Source: Lachnospiraceae bacterium XBB2008 (GTDB lineage: Bacteria > Bacillota > Clostridia > Lachnospirales > Lachnospiraceae). From it: a stretch of 64,000 bases of DNA. The DNA is taken from the NCBI GenBank assembly GCA_900102235.1, contig FMVL01000010.1:89616-153615 (forward strand), written 5' to 3'. Each line of letters opens with the position of its first letter. Within the stretch, counting starts at the first letter, position 1. The notes under the pieces were generated by a model that worked only from the letters and a program-made list of their open reading frames with translations, did not search any database and had not been told where the DNA came from. A program made the translations under genes and the position numbers. Of this stretch, positions 1 through 7,974 are shown one piece after another.

Positions 1-723
1 GCGGTAATCCGTAATGCCAACGCCCATATCATTCATCATGGCCAGAAATTGCTTTTTTGACATATCATCATCCGCAAGCAGGATCTGCTGTTCAGCTATG
101 GGATTGGCATAATTGCGTATGATACACTCTTCAAACCATGTGATAACCTCAGCAATCACCGGTATGGAATAGTTGATCGCAAGGAATGAGAGCAGGGGCA
201 TTTTGCTGTTGACTTCGGTGTTGATTCCTTTTTTGCTGAACACATCTCCAAGAGAGATATTGTCTTTCTGTCGTTCGAATATTTTAGCTGCTTTGCTTGC
301 ACCGAGCTTCCGCCTATACAGTGTTTCTTCGATAATCTCGTTTTGGAACAGGACAATGTAATACCTGTACTCGTATTCGGCTATCCGGAAGAACAACTGA
401 AATTTAGTCGCCTCTGAAGCAGATAATTCATCAAACAGGTACGGTGTATATTCAACTTTCTGCTGCATGATGAATCTGGAGCGGTTTTTACCAAGCTGAT
501 AAACCGGCTCCGTTACAAGAGATATTACGCATCCGAGCGCAGAAAGAAGATTGGACTTGCCGCCACCGTTGGGACCGTAAATAACACCCACCGGAAGAAT
601 GCTGCTTCCTTTTCCGGGATTTATCAGGCTTTCCTTAAATTCAGCAAGTGCCTCAGACTGAAAATCAAAGGTAGTCTCGTTACGGTAGGATCTGAAATTG
701 CTGAATGAAAACTGGCACAACAT
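1..723 (-). CDS. AAA-family ATPase (AAA15/RecF-like), N-terminal part
   Basis: The reading frame is open from an ATG at 723 to the window edge, so only the first 241 residues are present and the C-terminus lies outside. The N-terminus has the SMC/RecF-like opening FSNFRS followed by a Walker A motif GPNGGGKSN at residues 50-58. The family is a cytoplasmic ATPase of the AAA15 or OLD-like type, often paired with a RloB-like or TOPRIM partner in defence loci; that partner would be outside the window. The start is supported by AGGAGGTGTCATT just upstream. The Walker B region is not visible, so the subfamily cannot be fixed. Confidence 0.85.
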   Translation of the reverse strand, partial: MLCQFSFSNFRSYRNETTFDFQSEALAEFKESLINPGKGSSILPVGVIYGPNGGGKSNLLSALGCVISLVTEPVYQLGKNRSRFIMQQKVEYTPYLFDELSASEATKFQLFFRIAEYEYRYYIVLFQNEIIEETLYRRKLGASKAAKIFERQKDNISLGDVFSKKGINTEVNSKMPLLSFLAINYSIPVIAEVITWFEECIIRNYANPIAEQQILLADDDMSKKQFLAMMNDMGVGITDYR

Positions 724-896
724 AATGACACCTCCTTGTTTCCATGTCTGGAACACTTCGAGGATATTGTAGCATCAAAAAGGATGAAAAGCAAGTTTAA
801 AGTCGAAATATTAAAATATATTTAATATATGTCTTTCAAATGCGATATTCCTATGGCATTATATTATATCCAGGTAATCTCCAGGTGATCTTTTGC

Positions 897-925
897 TTGA
901 CAAAATATTAACAGTGTAGTAATCT
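897..925 (+). promoter_or_regulatory. sigma-70-type promoter of the TetR gene
   Basis: TTGACA at 897-902 and TAATCT at 920-925 are separated by 17 bases. Transcription would begin near 932, downstream of the ATG at 926, which argues that translation starts at the ATG at 971. Confidence 0.7.
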
Positions 926-927
926 AT

Positions 928-940
928 GATAGCTAACGAC
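928..940 (+). promoter_or_regulatory. possible TetR half-operator
   Basis: GATAGCTAAC at 928-937 overlaps the predicted transcription start of the regulator. The same ten bases recur at 1640-1649 in front of the transporter operon, which suggests autoregulation plus control of the operon by the same protein. Confidence 0.45.
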
Positions 941-970
941 GATTACAGATTTCCTGCTGGGATTGATGAA

Positions 971-1588
971 ATGCCAAGAGATAAAACATTAAGCCATGAA
1001 AAAGTAAAGAAAGCTGTTAAAGAAGAGTTTCTTGAAAAGGGATTTGAAGATGCTTCCATAAGAAGTATCGGAGCCCGTGCCGGCATGACTTCGGCAGGCT
1101 TATACCGTCACTATGCGGATAAGGAAGCAATGTTTAATGCCATGGTGGAACCTCTTATCGAAAGCATTAAGGAATGGACCGACAAACACACTAATAAGAA
1201 GTATGACCTGCTTGAAGGCGGAACATCTGATAATGAATTGTTTGGGGAAACCTTTGTTGATATGGTAAAGGAAGTGATCCTTCCGAGGAGAGATGAATTC
1301 ATCCTTCTTATGTCCCGCTCCGGCGGAACAAAGTACGAACATTTTATTCATGACTATGTAGAAGATAACCAGAAAGAATTTCTCGAGGCAATAAGATACC
1401 TGAAAGAAAAAGGATATCAGACTATAGAGCTTGGTGAGGAGGAACTGCATATGCTGCTATCGGCATATCTGACAGCGTGTTTTGAACCGATCATACATGA
1501 TTACGATGATAAGAAAGTAATAAAATATCTAAATACGGTCCAGGAATTCTTCATGCCGGGGTGGCTGAGGATAATGGGGATCAAGTAA
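971..1588 (+). CDS. TetR/AcrR-family transcriptional regulator
   Basis: A 205-residue protein with an N-terminal DNA-binding domain: the helix-turn-helix lies at about residues 28-47 (core SIGARAGMTSAGLYRHYADK) and a variable ligand-binding domain follows. TetR proteins repress neighbouring transport genes until a small ligand binds the C-terminal domain. An in-frame ATG at 926 would lengthen it by 15 residues, but the promoter at 897-925 makes 971 the better start. It sits directly upstream of an exporter/importer operon on the same strand, from which it is separated by a terminator and a palindrome. The ligand is unknown. Confidence 0.9.
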   Translation: MPRDKTLSHEKVKKAVKEEFLEKGFEDASIRSIGARAGMTSAGLYRHYADKEAMFNAMVEPLIESIKEWTDKHTNKKYDLLEGGTSDNELFGETFVDMVKEVILPRRDEFILLMSRSGGTKYEHFIHDYVEDNQKEFLEAIRYLKEKGYQTIELGEEELHMLLSAYLTACFEPIIHDYDDKKVIKYLNTVQEFFMPGWLRIMGIK

Positions 1589-1610
1589 AAGAGCCGAAAG
1601 GCTCTTTTTA
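1587..1610 (+). terminator. rho-independent terminator after the TetR gene
   Basis: AAAAGAGCC and GGCTCTTTT form a 9-bp stem with a GAAA loop, followed by a T-rich tail. It overlaps the stop codon. Confidence 0.85.
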
Positions 1611-1615
1611 ATTTT

Positions 1616-1650
1616 GTTAGCTATCGTTCTGCGGTTAGCGATAGCTAACC
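1616..1650 (+). promoter_or_regulatory. palindromic operator candidate upstream of the ABC operon
   Basis: Two overlapping inverted repeats are visible: GTTAGCTATCG (1616-1626) pairs with CGATAGCTAAC (1639-1649), and GGTTAGC-GATA-GCTAACC (1633-1650) is an 18-base palindrome. The position between the TetR gene and the operon, and the match to 928-937, make TetR binding the simplest explanation. Confidence 0.55.
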
Positions 1651-1711
1651 GAAGTGAACATTTGATAACTATAGATATCAGATGCACAAACTAACAGGGA
1701 GGAAAAGCAAG

Positions 1712-3475
1712 TTGGGAAAGACGGAAAAGTATGATCACATGAAGTTGATCAGGGAGTATGCCGGAGGGCATAAGAACCTTATCACGATAGGAAGGTGTCT
1801 GGCGGCTGTAAGTGCTGTAATGACGCTTATTCCCTACTATGAATTATGGAAGATTATAAGGACGGCAGTAAACGGAGAACACCTGGATGATATCAGGGTG
1901 TATGCATGGTCAGCAGTTGCTTTGATAGTGGGAGCGCTGCTTGTATATATTGCTGCACTTTTTTGCACGCATATAGCGGCTTTCAGAGTGCAGGCCAATA
2001 TGAGAAGTTCTCTGATGCACGGGATCCTTACACTTCCACTCGGCGTTTTTGATGAGGATGGGACGGGTAAGATCAGAAGGATCGTAAATGATTCCACGGC
2101 GGCTACTGAGACCTATATTGCTCATAATCTGCCGGATAAAACTGTTGCAGCCGTCACTCCCGTAGGCCTGCTTGTGCTGGTGTTTGCCTTTAACTGGAAG
2201 ATCGGTCTGATCTGTATGATTCCGGCGCTTATCGGATTTGCATGCCTGATGTCCATGATGGGAAAGGGTATGCAGGAGAAAATGAAGGAATACCAGGATG
2301 CACTTGAAACCATGAGCAGTGAGGCGACTGAGTATGTCAGGGGCGTTCCTGTAGTAAAGACATTCGGTCAAACGGTGCATTCTTTCAAACGCTTCAAAGA
2401 ATGTATAGACGGTTTCGGCAAGTGGGCCACGGATTATACGCTGATGCTCAGATTTCCTATGGCGGGATTTATGACATGCATCAATGCCATATTCGCATTT
2501 ATCGTGATCGCTGCCTTTGTGGTGACGAAAAACGGCGTTGATAATGCCGCCATACTGAACATTATGTATTACATCATCATTACGCCGCTTGTTACGATCG
2601 CACTTACAAAGATCGCATATTCGGGAGAGGCAGAGATGACCTTGATCGATGCCTTAAAGCGTGTGGATAAGATCATGGAGATCGAACCACTTGCTGAAGG
2701 AAAAGCAGATCAGAAGCCGGCTGATCACGGGATCGAACTAAAGAATGTGTCGTATCGTTATAAAGATGCAAACAGAGATGCAGTAAGCGAAGTGAGTCTA
2801 ACGATAAAGCCCGGTGAACATGTGGCGTTGGTGGGCCCATCCGGATCAGGAAAAACCACACTGGCAGAATTGATGGTGAGATTTTTCGATGTGACGAGCG
2901 GTGAGGTTCTGATCGGCGGGGTAAATGTAAAGGAGTTGCCGTCAAAAGCCCTCATGGAACAGGTTTCATTTGTATTTCAGGACAGCAGGCTGATCAAGAA
3001 ATCAATTCTTGATAATGTTCGGATGGCAAAGCCGGATGCAAGTGAAGAGGAGGTCATGGACGCACTGAAGAAAGCCCAGTGCATGGACATCATCGATAAG
3101 CTTCCCGATGGGATACATACAGTACTCGGAGAGAAAGGAACCTATCTTTCCGGCGGTGAACAGCAGAGGATAACAATAGCAAGAGCAGTCTTAAAAGATG
3201 CTCCGATACTGATCCTTGATGAAGCGACTGCATTTGCTGACCCTGATAACGAGACAAAGGTTCAGGCTGCATTTGAAGAGTTGTCAAAGAACAAGACTTT
3301 AATCATGATAGCACACAGACTCAGTACTGTTATGAATGCGGACAGGATATTTGTCATGGATGACGGAAAGTGTACCGAATCCGGAACCCACAATGAACTG
3401 ATGAACAAAGATGGCTTGTATAAGCATATGTTTGACGAGTATACAAGATCAATCGAGTGGAAGGTAGGTGCATGA
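1712..3475 (+). CDS. ABC exporter half-transporter 1 (fused membrane and ATPase domains)
   Basis: A 587-residue protein with an N-terminal six-helix exporter membrane domain and a C-terminal ATPase. Walker A GPSGSGKTT is near residue 373, signature LSGGEQQR near 480, and Walker B LILDEAT near 500. It should pair with the next gene to make a heterodimeric type IV exporter in the inner membrane. The start is best placed at a TTG at 1712, 9 bases after AGGGAGG; an ATG at 1682 in the same frame has no ribosome binding site. Position after ALILDEAT reads FADPD where SALD is usual. The substrate is unknown; TetR control suggests a drug or metabolite. Confidence 0.9.
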   Translation: MGKTEKYDHMKLIREYAGGHKNLITIGRCLAAVSAVMTLIPYYELWKIIRTAVNGEHLDDIRVYAWSAVALIVGALLVYIAALFCTHIAAFRVQANMRSSLMHGILTLPLGVFDEDGTGKIRRIVNDSTAATETYIAHNLPDKTVAAVTPVGLLVLVFAFNWKIGLICMIPALIGFACLMSMMGKGMQEKMKEYQDALETMSSEATEYVRGVPVVKTFGQTVHSFKRFKECIDGFGKWATDYTLMLRFPMAGFMTCINAIFAFIVIAAFVVTKNGVDNAAILNIMYYIIITPLVTIALTKIAYSGEAEMTLIDALKRVDKIMEIEPLAEGKADQKPADHGIELKNVSYRYKDANRDAVSEVSLTIKPGEHVALVGPSGSGKTTLAELMVRFFDVTSGEVLIGGVNVKELPSKALMEQVSFVFQDSRLIKKSILDNVRMAKPDASEEEVMDALKKAQCMDIIDKLPDGIHTVLGEKGTYLSGGEQQRITIARAVLKDAPILILDEATAFADPDNETKVQAAFEELSKNKTLIMIAHRLSTVMNADRIFVMDDGKCTESGTHNELMNKDGLYKHMFDEYTRSIEWKVGA

Positions 3476-5211
3476 AAATGGTAGAGAGATTACAGCATAA
3501 ATATGCGCTTTCAAGACAGGGTGCGGTGGATATGATAAAAGCCTGTGTCAGCGTGACTGTTACAAATGTTGTTTTGATGATGACAGCGGGCATCCTGTAC
3601 ACACTTATTAAGGATCTACTGGATGATAACTTAAACAGCGGAAGGATACCGTTTTATATAACCGGATCTGCAATTGTGATCGTTCTGGTATTTGTCACCA
3701 ACTTTATTCAATACAATGCAACGTTCCTGACTACCTACCGTGAGAGTGGGATCAGAAGAACGGCAATAGCAGAAAGGCTGCGAAAGCTCCCACTTTCCTA
3801 TTTCGGGAAAAAGAACATTGCAGATCTGACTACGAATATCATGGGTGACTGCGCCATGATCGAGACTGCATCGAGCCATTGGATCCCCGAGCTCATCGGT
3901 GCTGTAATATCCGTTTGCATTGTCGGCATCAGCCTGTTTTTCTTCTTCGATTGGAGAATGGTACTTGCAAGCTTCTGGGTGATCCCGGTTGCGTTTATCA
4001 TTGTTACTACCTGCTCCGGAGCAGAAAGAAAAGCAGTACGAAAGAATCAGGCAGTCAAGCTTGAGATGGCGGACGGGATACAGGAATGTCTGGAATCCAT
4101 CAGAGATCTGCGAGCCAACAATGCACAGGACAGATATATGGAGGAGCTTGACGGTAAAATAAAAAAAGTTGAGAAGTTCGCCCTGTTCACTGAATTGAAA
4201 ATGGCCGTGTATGTGAACTCTGCAGCAATCATACTTAAGCTTGGCATAGGTACAACCGCAGTGGTGGGCGGAACGCTTTTTGCAAAAGGCGATATAGACA
4301 TTCTTACATTCTTCATGTTCCTGATGCTTGTATCAAGGCTGTACGCTCCGATGGAGATTTCATTGCAGAACTTTGCAGCAATCATAGCGACGGGGATACA
4401 GTGTGAACGCCTGGATGAAGTGCTGTCACACGAGATCCAGACAGGCTCCGAAATTCTTAAGAATGACGGATATGATATCGTCTTTGATCATGTCGGGTTT
4501 AAATATGATGACAATACTGATGTGCTTAAGGACGTAAGCTTTACGGCAAAACAGGGACAGGTTACAGCGCTCATCGGTCCATCCGGTGGCGGAAAGACTA
4601 CCATAACAAGACTGGCGGCCAGATTCTGGGATATCGGAAGCGGCAGGATAACATTAGGTGGGGAGGATATTTCAAAGATCGATCCGGAAACACTGCTTTC
4701 AAAATACTCCATAGTATTTCAGGATGTGACTCTGTTTAACAATTCCGTTATGGAAAACATCAGGATCGGTAAGAATGGAGCTACGGATGAAGAGGTTATG
4801 GAAGCTGCCAGGCTGGCAAACTGTGATGAGTTCGTAAAGCTTCTTCCGGATAAGTACAACACAAATATAGGAGAGAATGGAAGCGAGCTTTCCGGCGGAG
4901 AAAGACAGAGAATCTCCATAGCGAGAGCTTTTCTTAAGGATGCACCGGTGATACTCCTCGATGAGGCTACAGCTTCTCTTGATGCAGAGAATGAGACCGT
5001 GATCCAGGAGGCATTATCCAGACTCATAAAAAATAAGACTGTCATGATCATTGCACACCGTATGAGAACCATTGCGAATGCAGATCATATCGTTGTATTA
5101 AAAGACGGTGTCGTTGCCGAACAGGGCAGCCCCGAATTTCTGTCGGGATATGACAGCATATACAAACGCATGACAGCGCAGCAGCTGATATCGCAAAACT
5201 GGACAATGTAG
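3472..5211 (+). CDS. ABC exporter half-transporter 2 (fused membrane and ATPase domains)
   Basis: A 579-residue partner of the preceding transporter: membrane domain to about residue 310, Walker A GPSGGGKTT near 368, LSGGERQR signature and VILLDEATASLDAE Walker B/D-loop. Its D-loop is canonical, unlike the partner's, so the dimer may have one degenerate and one good catalytic site. The ATG at 3472 overlaps the upstream stop as ATGA and follows AAGGTAGG, indicating translational coupling. A GTG at 3457 in frame is less likely. Confidence 0.9.
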   Translation: MKMVERLQHKYALSRQGAVDMIKACVSVTVTNVVLMMTAGILYTLIKDLLDDNLNSGRIPFYITGSAIVIVLVFVTNFIQYNATFLTTYRESGIRRTAIAERLRKLPLSYFGKKNIADLTTNIMGDCAMIETASSHWIPELIGAVISVCIVGISLFFFFDWRMVLASFWVIPVAFIIVTTCSGAERKAVRKNQAVKLEMADGIQECLESIRDLRANNAQDRYMEELDGKIKKVEKFALFTELKMAVYVNSAAIILKLGIGTTAVVGGTLFAKGDIDILTFFMFLMLVSRLYAPMEISLQNFAAIIATGIQCERLDEVLSHEIQTGSEILKNDGYDIVFDHVGFKYDDNTDVLKDVSFTAKQGQVTALIGPSGGGKTTITRLAARFWDIGSGRITLGGEDISKIDPETLLSKYSIVFQDVTLFNNSVMENIRIGKNGATDEEVMEAARLANCDEFVKLLPDKYNTNIGENGSELSGGERQRISIARAFLKDAPVILLDEATASLDAENETVIQEALSRLIKNKTVMIIAHRMRTIANADHIVVLKDGVVAEQGSPEFLSGYDSIYKRMTAQQLISQNWTM

Positions 5212-5241
5212 CAGTAATAACAACTAAGGAGATAGAAAAAA

Positions 5242-5826
5242 ATGGAGAATAACAATCGATTGAATGCAAAAGACCTTATCAATGTCGGGATATATACAGC
5301 CATATGTGCCGTAATATGCTGCGCAATAGCTATGACGGGTGTGATACCAATAATGATGGTACTTCTGGTCGTGTTTGTCCCGATCTTTACCGGGATACCT
5401 TATATGATGTTTTTAACTAAGGTAAAAAAGTTCGGAATGATCCTGATACTTAATGCTCTTATGGGTGCTCTGATGTGGGTGACCGGAATGAGTTATTATG
5501 CCCTTATCGTCGGGACTATATCCGGACTTATCGCGGAATTCATATACCGTGCGGGAAACTATAAGAGCAAGAAACTTGGTGTCATAGCATATGCGATATC
5601 GGGTATCTACTGCTGGGCAAACTATTTCGGAATTTTCTTCAATGCGGAGGCTTATTTTTCAACAAGACAGAATTTCGGACAGGAGTACATAGATGCGGTA
5701 ACGGGAATGCTGCCTGTGTGGATGTGCCCGGTTCTTCTGGTGGCCGATATTGTATGTGGGCTCATAGGCGGATGGATCGGATCTAAGGTTTTAAAGAAAC
5801 ATTTTGAAAAGGCAGGGATTGCCTGA
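5242..5826 (+). CDS. MptD/Trep_Strep-family ECF transporter S component
   Basis: A 194-residue, very hydrophobic protein with about five to six membrane helices, preceded by AAGGAGATAG. The sequence pattern matches the Trep_Strep (TIGR02185) or MptD group, the substrate-binding subunit of an energy-coupling-factor importer. The next two genes supply the T subunit and the ATPases, so this is a dedicated (group I) ECF importer. The vitamin or metabolite imported is not known for this family. Linkage of this S component to two ABC exporter genes and a TetR gene is a recurrent arrangement in Firmicutes. Confidence 0.75.
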   Translation: MENNNRLNAKDLINVGIYTAICAVICCAIAMTGVIPIMMVLLVVFVPIFTGIPYMMFLTKVKKFGMILILNALMGALMWVTGMSYYALIVGTISGLIAEFIYRAGNYKSKKLGVIAYAISGIYCWANYFGIFFNAEAYFSTRQNFGQEYIDAVTGMLPVWMCPVLLVADIVCGLIGGWIGSKVLKKHFEKAGIA

Positions 5827-5828
5827 TC

Positions 5829-6548
5829 ATGGAATACAGACTTGACCGAAATGTTCATTCGCTTTTAGATCCAAGGACAAAACTGCTTCTTCTTTTTACA
5901 AGCTCGGTTTTTGTGGTCGGAAATGCAGGTGAAAAGCAGATGATCGTTTTCTATTGGATACTGGTATATCTTCCTGTTTTTCTACTGTTTATCGAGAAAG
6001 AATGGAAAGCAGGATTTGTGGCAATAGCTGTCTATATTGGAAGCTTTTATGCACAGCTGGCGCTTCGGCACGACCTTACAGCCCTTGAATCTGCGTTGGC
6101 GTTGATGCTGTATATCATCACAAAGATACTTCCGACGGTTATTCTGGCCAGATACATTGTAAAGACAACAAAAGTATCGGAATTTCTGGCTGCCATGAAC
6201 CGACTGCATGTGACCGATAAGCTGACAATACCTGTAAGCGTGATCTTCAGGTTTTTTCCTACCGTTGTGGAGGAGGCAAAATCCATAAATGATGCTATGC
6301 GTATGCGTGGCATTGAAATGGGCGCAAAGAAAGCAACAGAAGCGGTTGAATACAGGATGGTTCCACTCATCGCGTCCTGTTCAATCATAGGAGAAGAGCT
6401 TTCTGCCGCAGCTATGACAAGGGGGCTCGATGTAGGAAAAAAAAGAAGCTGTATATGGAATATCAGGTTTGGATTATTTGATTTCATTATCATCGCATTA
6501 TGCCTGAGTTGCTTTATCTGGTGGGGGATCGGAAGGTTTTTTATATGA
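5829..6548 (+). CDS. energy-coupling factor transporter transmembrane protein (EcfT/CbiQ family)
   Basis: A 239-residue membrane protein starting three bases after the S-component stop. Several hydrophobic segments are followed by the cytosolic coupling helices typical of T subunits; the motif around residues 155-170 (DAMRMRGIEMG) matches the conserved ARG-type coupling motif, here MRG, and a second is TRGLD. It couples the ATPases to the S component in the membrane. The stop overlaps the next gene's ATG as ATGA. Confidence 0.85.
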   Translation: MEYRLDRNVHSLLDPRTKLLLLFTSSVFVVGNAGEKQMIVFYWILVYLPVFLLFIEKEWKAGFVAIAVYIGSFYAQLALRHDLTALESALALMLYIITKILPTVILARYIVKTTKVSEFLAAMNRLHVTDKLTIPVSVIFRFFPTVVEEAKSINDAMRMRGIEMGAKKATEAVEYRMVPLIASCSIIGEELSAAAMTRGLDVGKKRSCIWNIRFGLFDFIIIALCLSCFIWWGIGRFFI

Positions 6549-7972
6549 TCGTTTTTGACAATGTCTCTTTTCAATATACAAAAGAGCAGGAGAGTCTTAA
6601 GAATATTGCTCTGACGATAAACGAGGGAGAAGTGGTTCTGGTATGCGGGCCGTCAGGCTGTGGAAAGTCAACGCTTGTAAGATGCGTTAACGGTCTTATC
6701 CCGCACTTTTATCAGGGACGGATGACCGGATGTGTCACGGTGAGCGGAACAGATGCTTCAAAGACTACATTAAGAAAACTGTCAAAACATGTGGGGACGG
6801 TTTTTCAAAACCCGAGAAGTCAGTTCTTTAATGTTGATACGACGAGTGAGCTGGCTTTCGGCTGTGAGAATTTTGGTTTGCTACCGGAGGATATAGAGCA
6901 AAGGATCAATTCGGTTGTAAACAGACATGATCTCGGAAAGCTGATGGACAGAAGCATCTTCAAGCTTTCCGGAGGCGAAAAACAAAAGATAGCGTGTGCG
7001 AGCATTGCGGTGGAACCGGTTGATATCGTCATTCTGGATGAACCTTCGGCAAATCTGGACTATACAGGTATTTGCGAGCTTCAGAGGATGATCGAAGGGT
7101 GGATAGAAGATCATAAGACCATACTTATTGCAGAACATCGGATATCCTATCTTTTTCCGTATATAACAAGAGCTCTGCTCATGAATAATGGAGAGATCAT
7201 AAAGGAATTTACAGCTAAGGAGATCAGGTCACTTTCGGAGGATGAACTCCAAGGGCTGGGACTTAGAGCCGAAAGAATGCAGGATCCGACGGATGTAAAG
7301 CTTACCGCGGATAATAAAAAGAGTAATGGCGATAAGATGATATTGTTAAATATGACCTATTCCTATAAGGGCGAGAAACCTGTGTTTAACATTCCACAAA
7401 TGGAGATTCCCATGGGTGAGATCATAGGTATAACAGGTGCAAACGGTGCCGGGAAATCAACATTCTTAAGATGCTTATGCGGCATGGAACGATCCTGTAA
7501 GGCTATGCTTAAGATTGGGAACGAGCTTTGGAACAATAAGATGAGACGCAGAAAAATATATATGGTCATGCAGGATGTGAATCATCAGCTATTTACAGAC
7601 AGTGTTCTTGAAGAGGTGATGATATCGCAGGAAGCGGAAGACAAGACTGAGGCACTGGACATCCTTGAGACATTGGATCTTAAGGAATATGCGGACCGGC
7701 ATCCGCTCTCCCTGTCGGGAGGACAGAAACAGAGAGTTGCCGTAGCATCAGCGATAGCTTCGGGGAGAAGCATCATCCTGTTTGATGAGCCTACAAGCGG
7801 ACTGGATTATTCACATATGCTGCAGGTATCAGAACTGTTAAAGAAACTTAGGGATAATGGAAAGACGGTTATTATTGTCACGCACGATATTGAACTGATC
7901 CAAAATGCATGTACGGTTGTAATACCGTTTATGCAATACACAACCGAAACACAAAAAGAATCGGAGGTCTGA
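6545..7972 (+). CDS. ECF-type double ATPase (two fused ABC ATP-binding domains)
   Basis: A 475-residue protein containing two complete ABC ATPase domains, equivalent to EcfA and EcfA' fused. Domain 1: GPSGCGKST near residue 36, LSGGEKQK, ILDEPSANLD. Domain 2: GANGAGKST near 298, LSGGQKQR, LFDEPTSGLD. It powers the ECF importer with the two preceding genes. The start at 6545 (ATGA overlap with the T subunit, GGAAGG upstream) is preferred to an in-frame ATG at 6500. This gene probably ends the transport unit, since the next gene has its own strong ribosome binding site. Confidence 0.88.
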   Translation: MIVFDNVSFQYTKEQESLKNIALTINEGEVVLVCGPSGCGKSTLVRCVNGLIPHFYQGRMTGCVTVSGTDASKTTLRKLSKHVGTVFQNPRSQFFNVDTTSELAFGCENFGLLPEDIEQRINSVVNRHDLGKLMDRSIFKLSGGEKQKIACASIAVEPVDIVILDEPSANLDYTGICELQRMIEGWIEDHKTILIAEHRISYLFPYITRALLMNNGEIIKEFTAKEIRSLSEDELQGLGLRAERMQDPTDVKLTADNKKSNGDKMILLNMTYSYKGEKPVFNIPQMEIPMGEIIGITGANGAGKSTFLRCLCGMERSCKAMLKIGNELWNNKMRRRKIYMVMQDVNHQLFTDSVLEEVMISQEAEDKTEALDILETLDLKEYADRHPLSLSGGQKQRVAVASAIASGRSIILFDEPTSGLDYSHMLQVSELLKKLRDNGKTVIIVTHDIELIQNACTVVIPFMQYTTETQKESEV

Positions 7973-7974
7973 GT

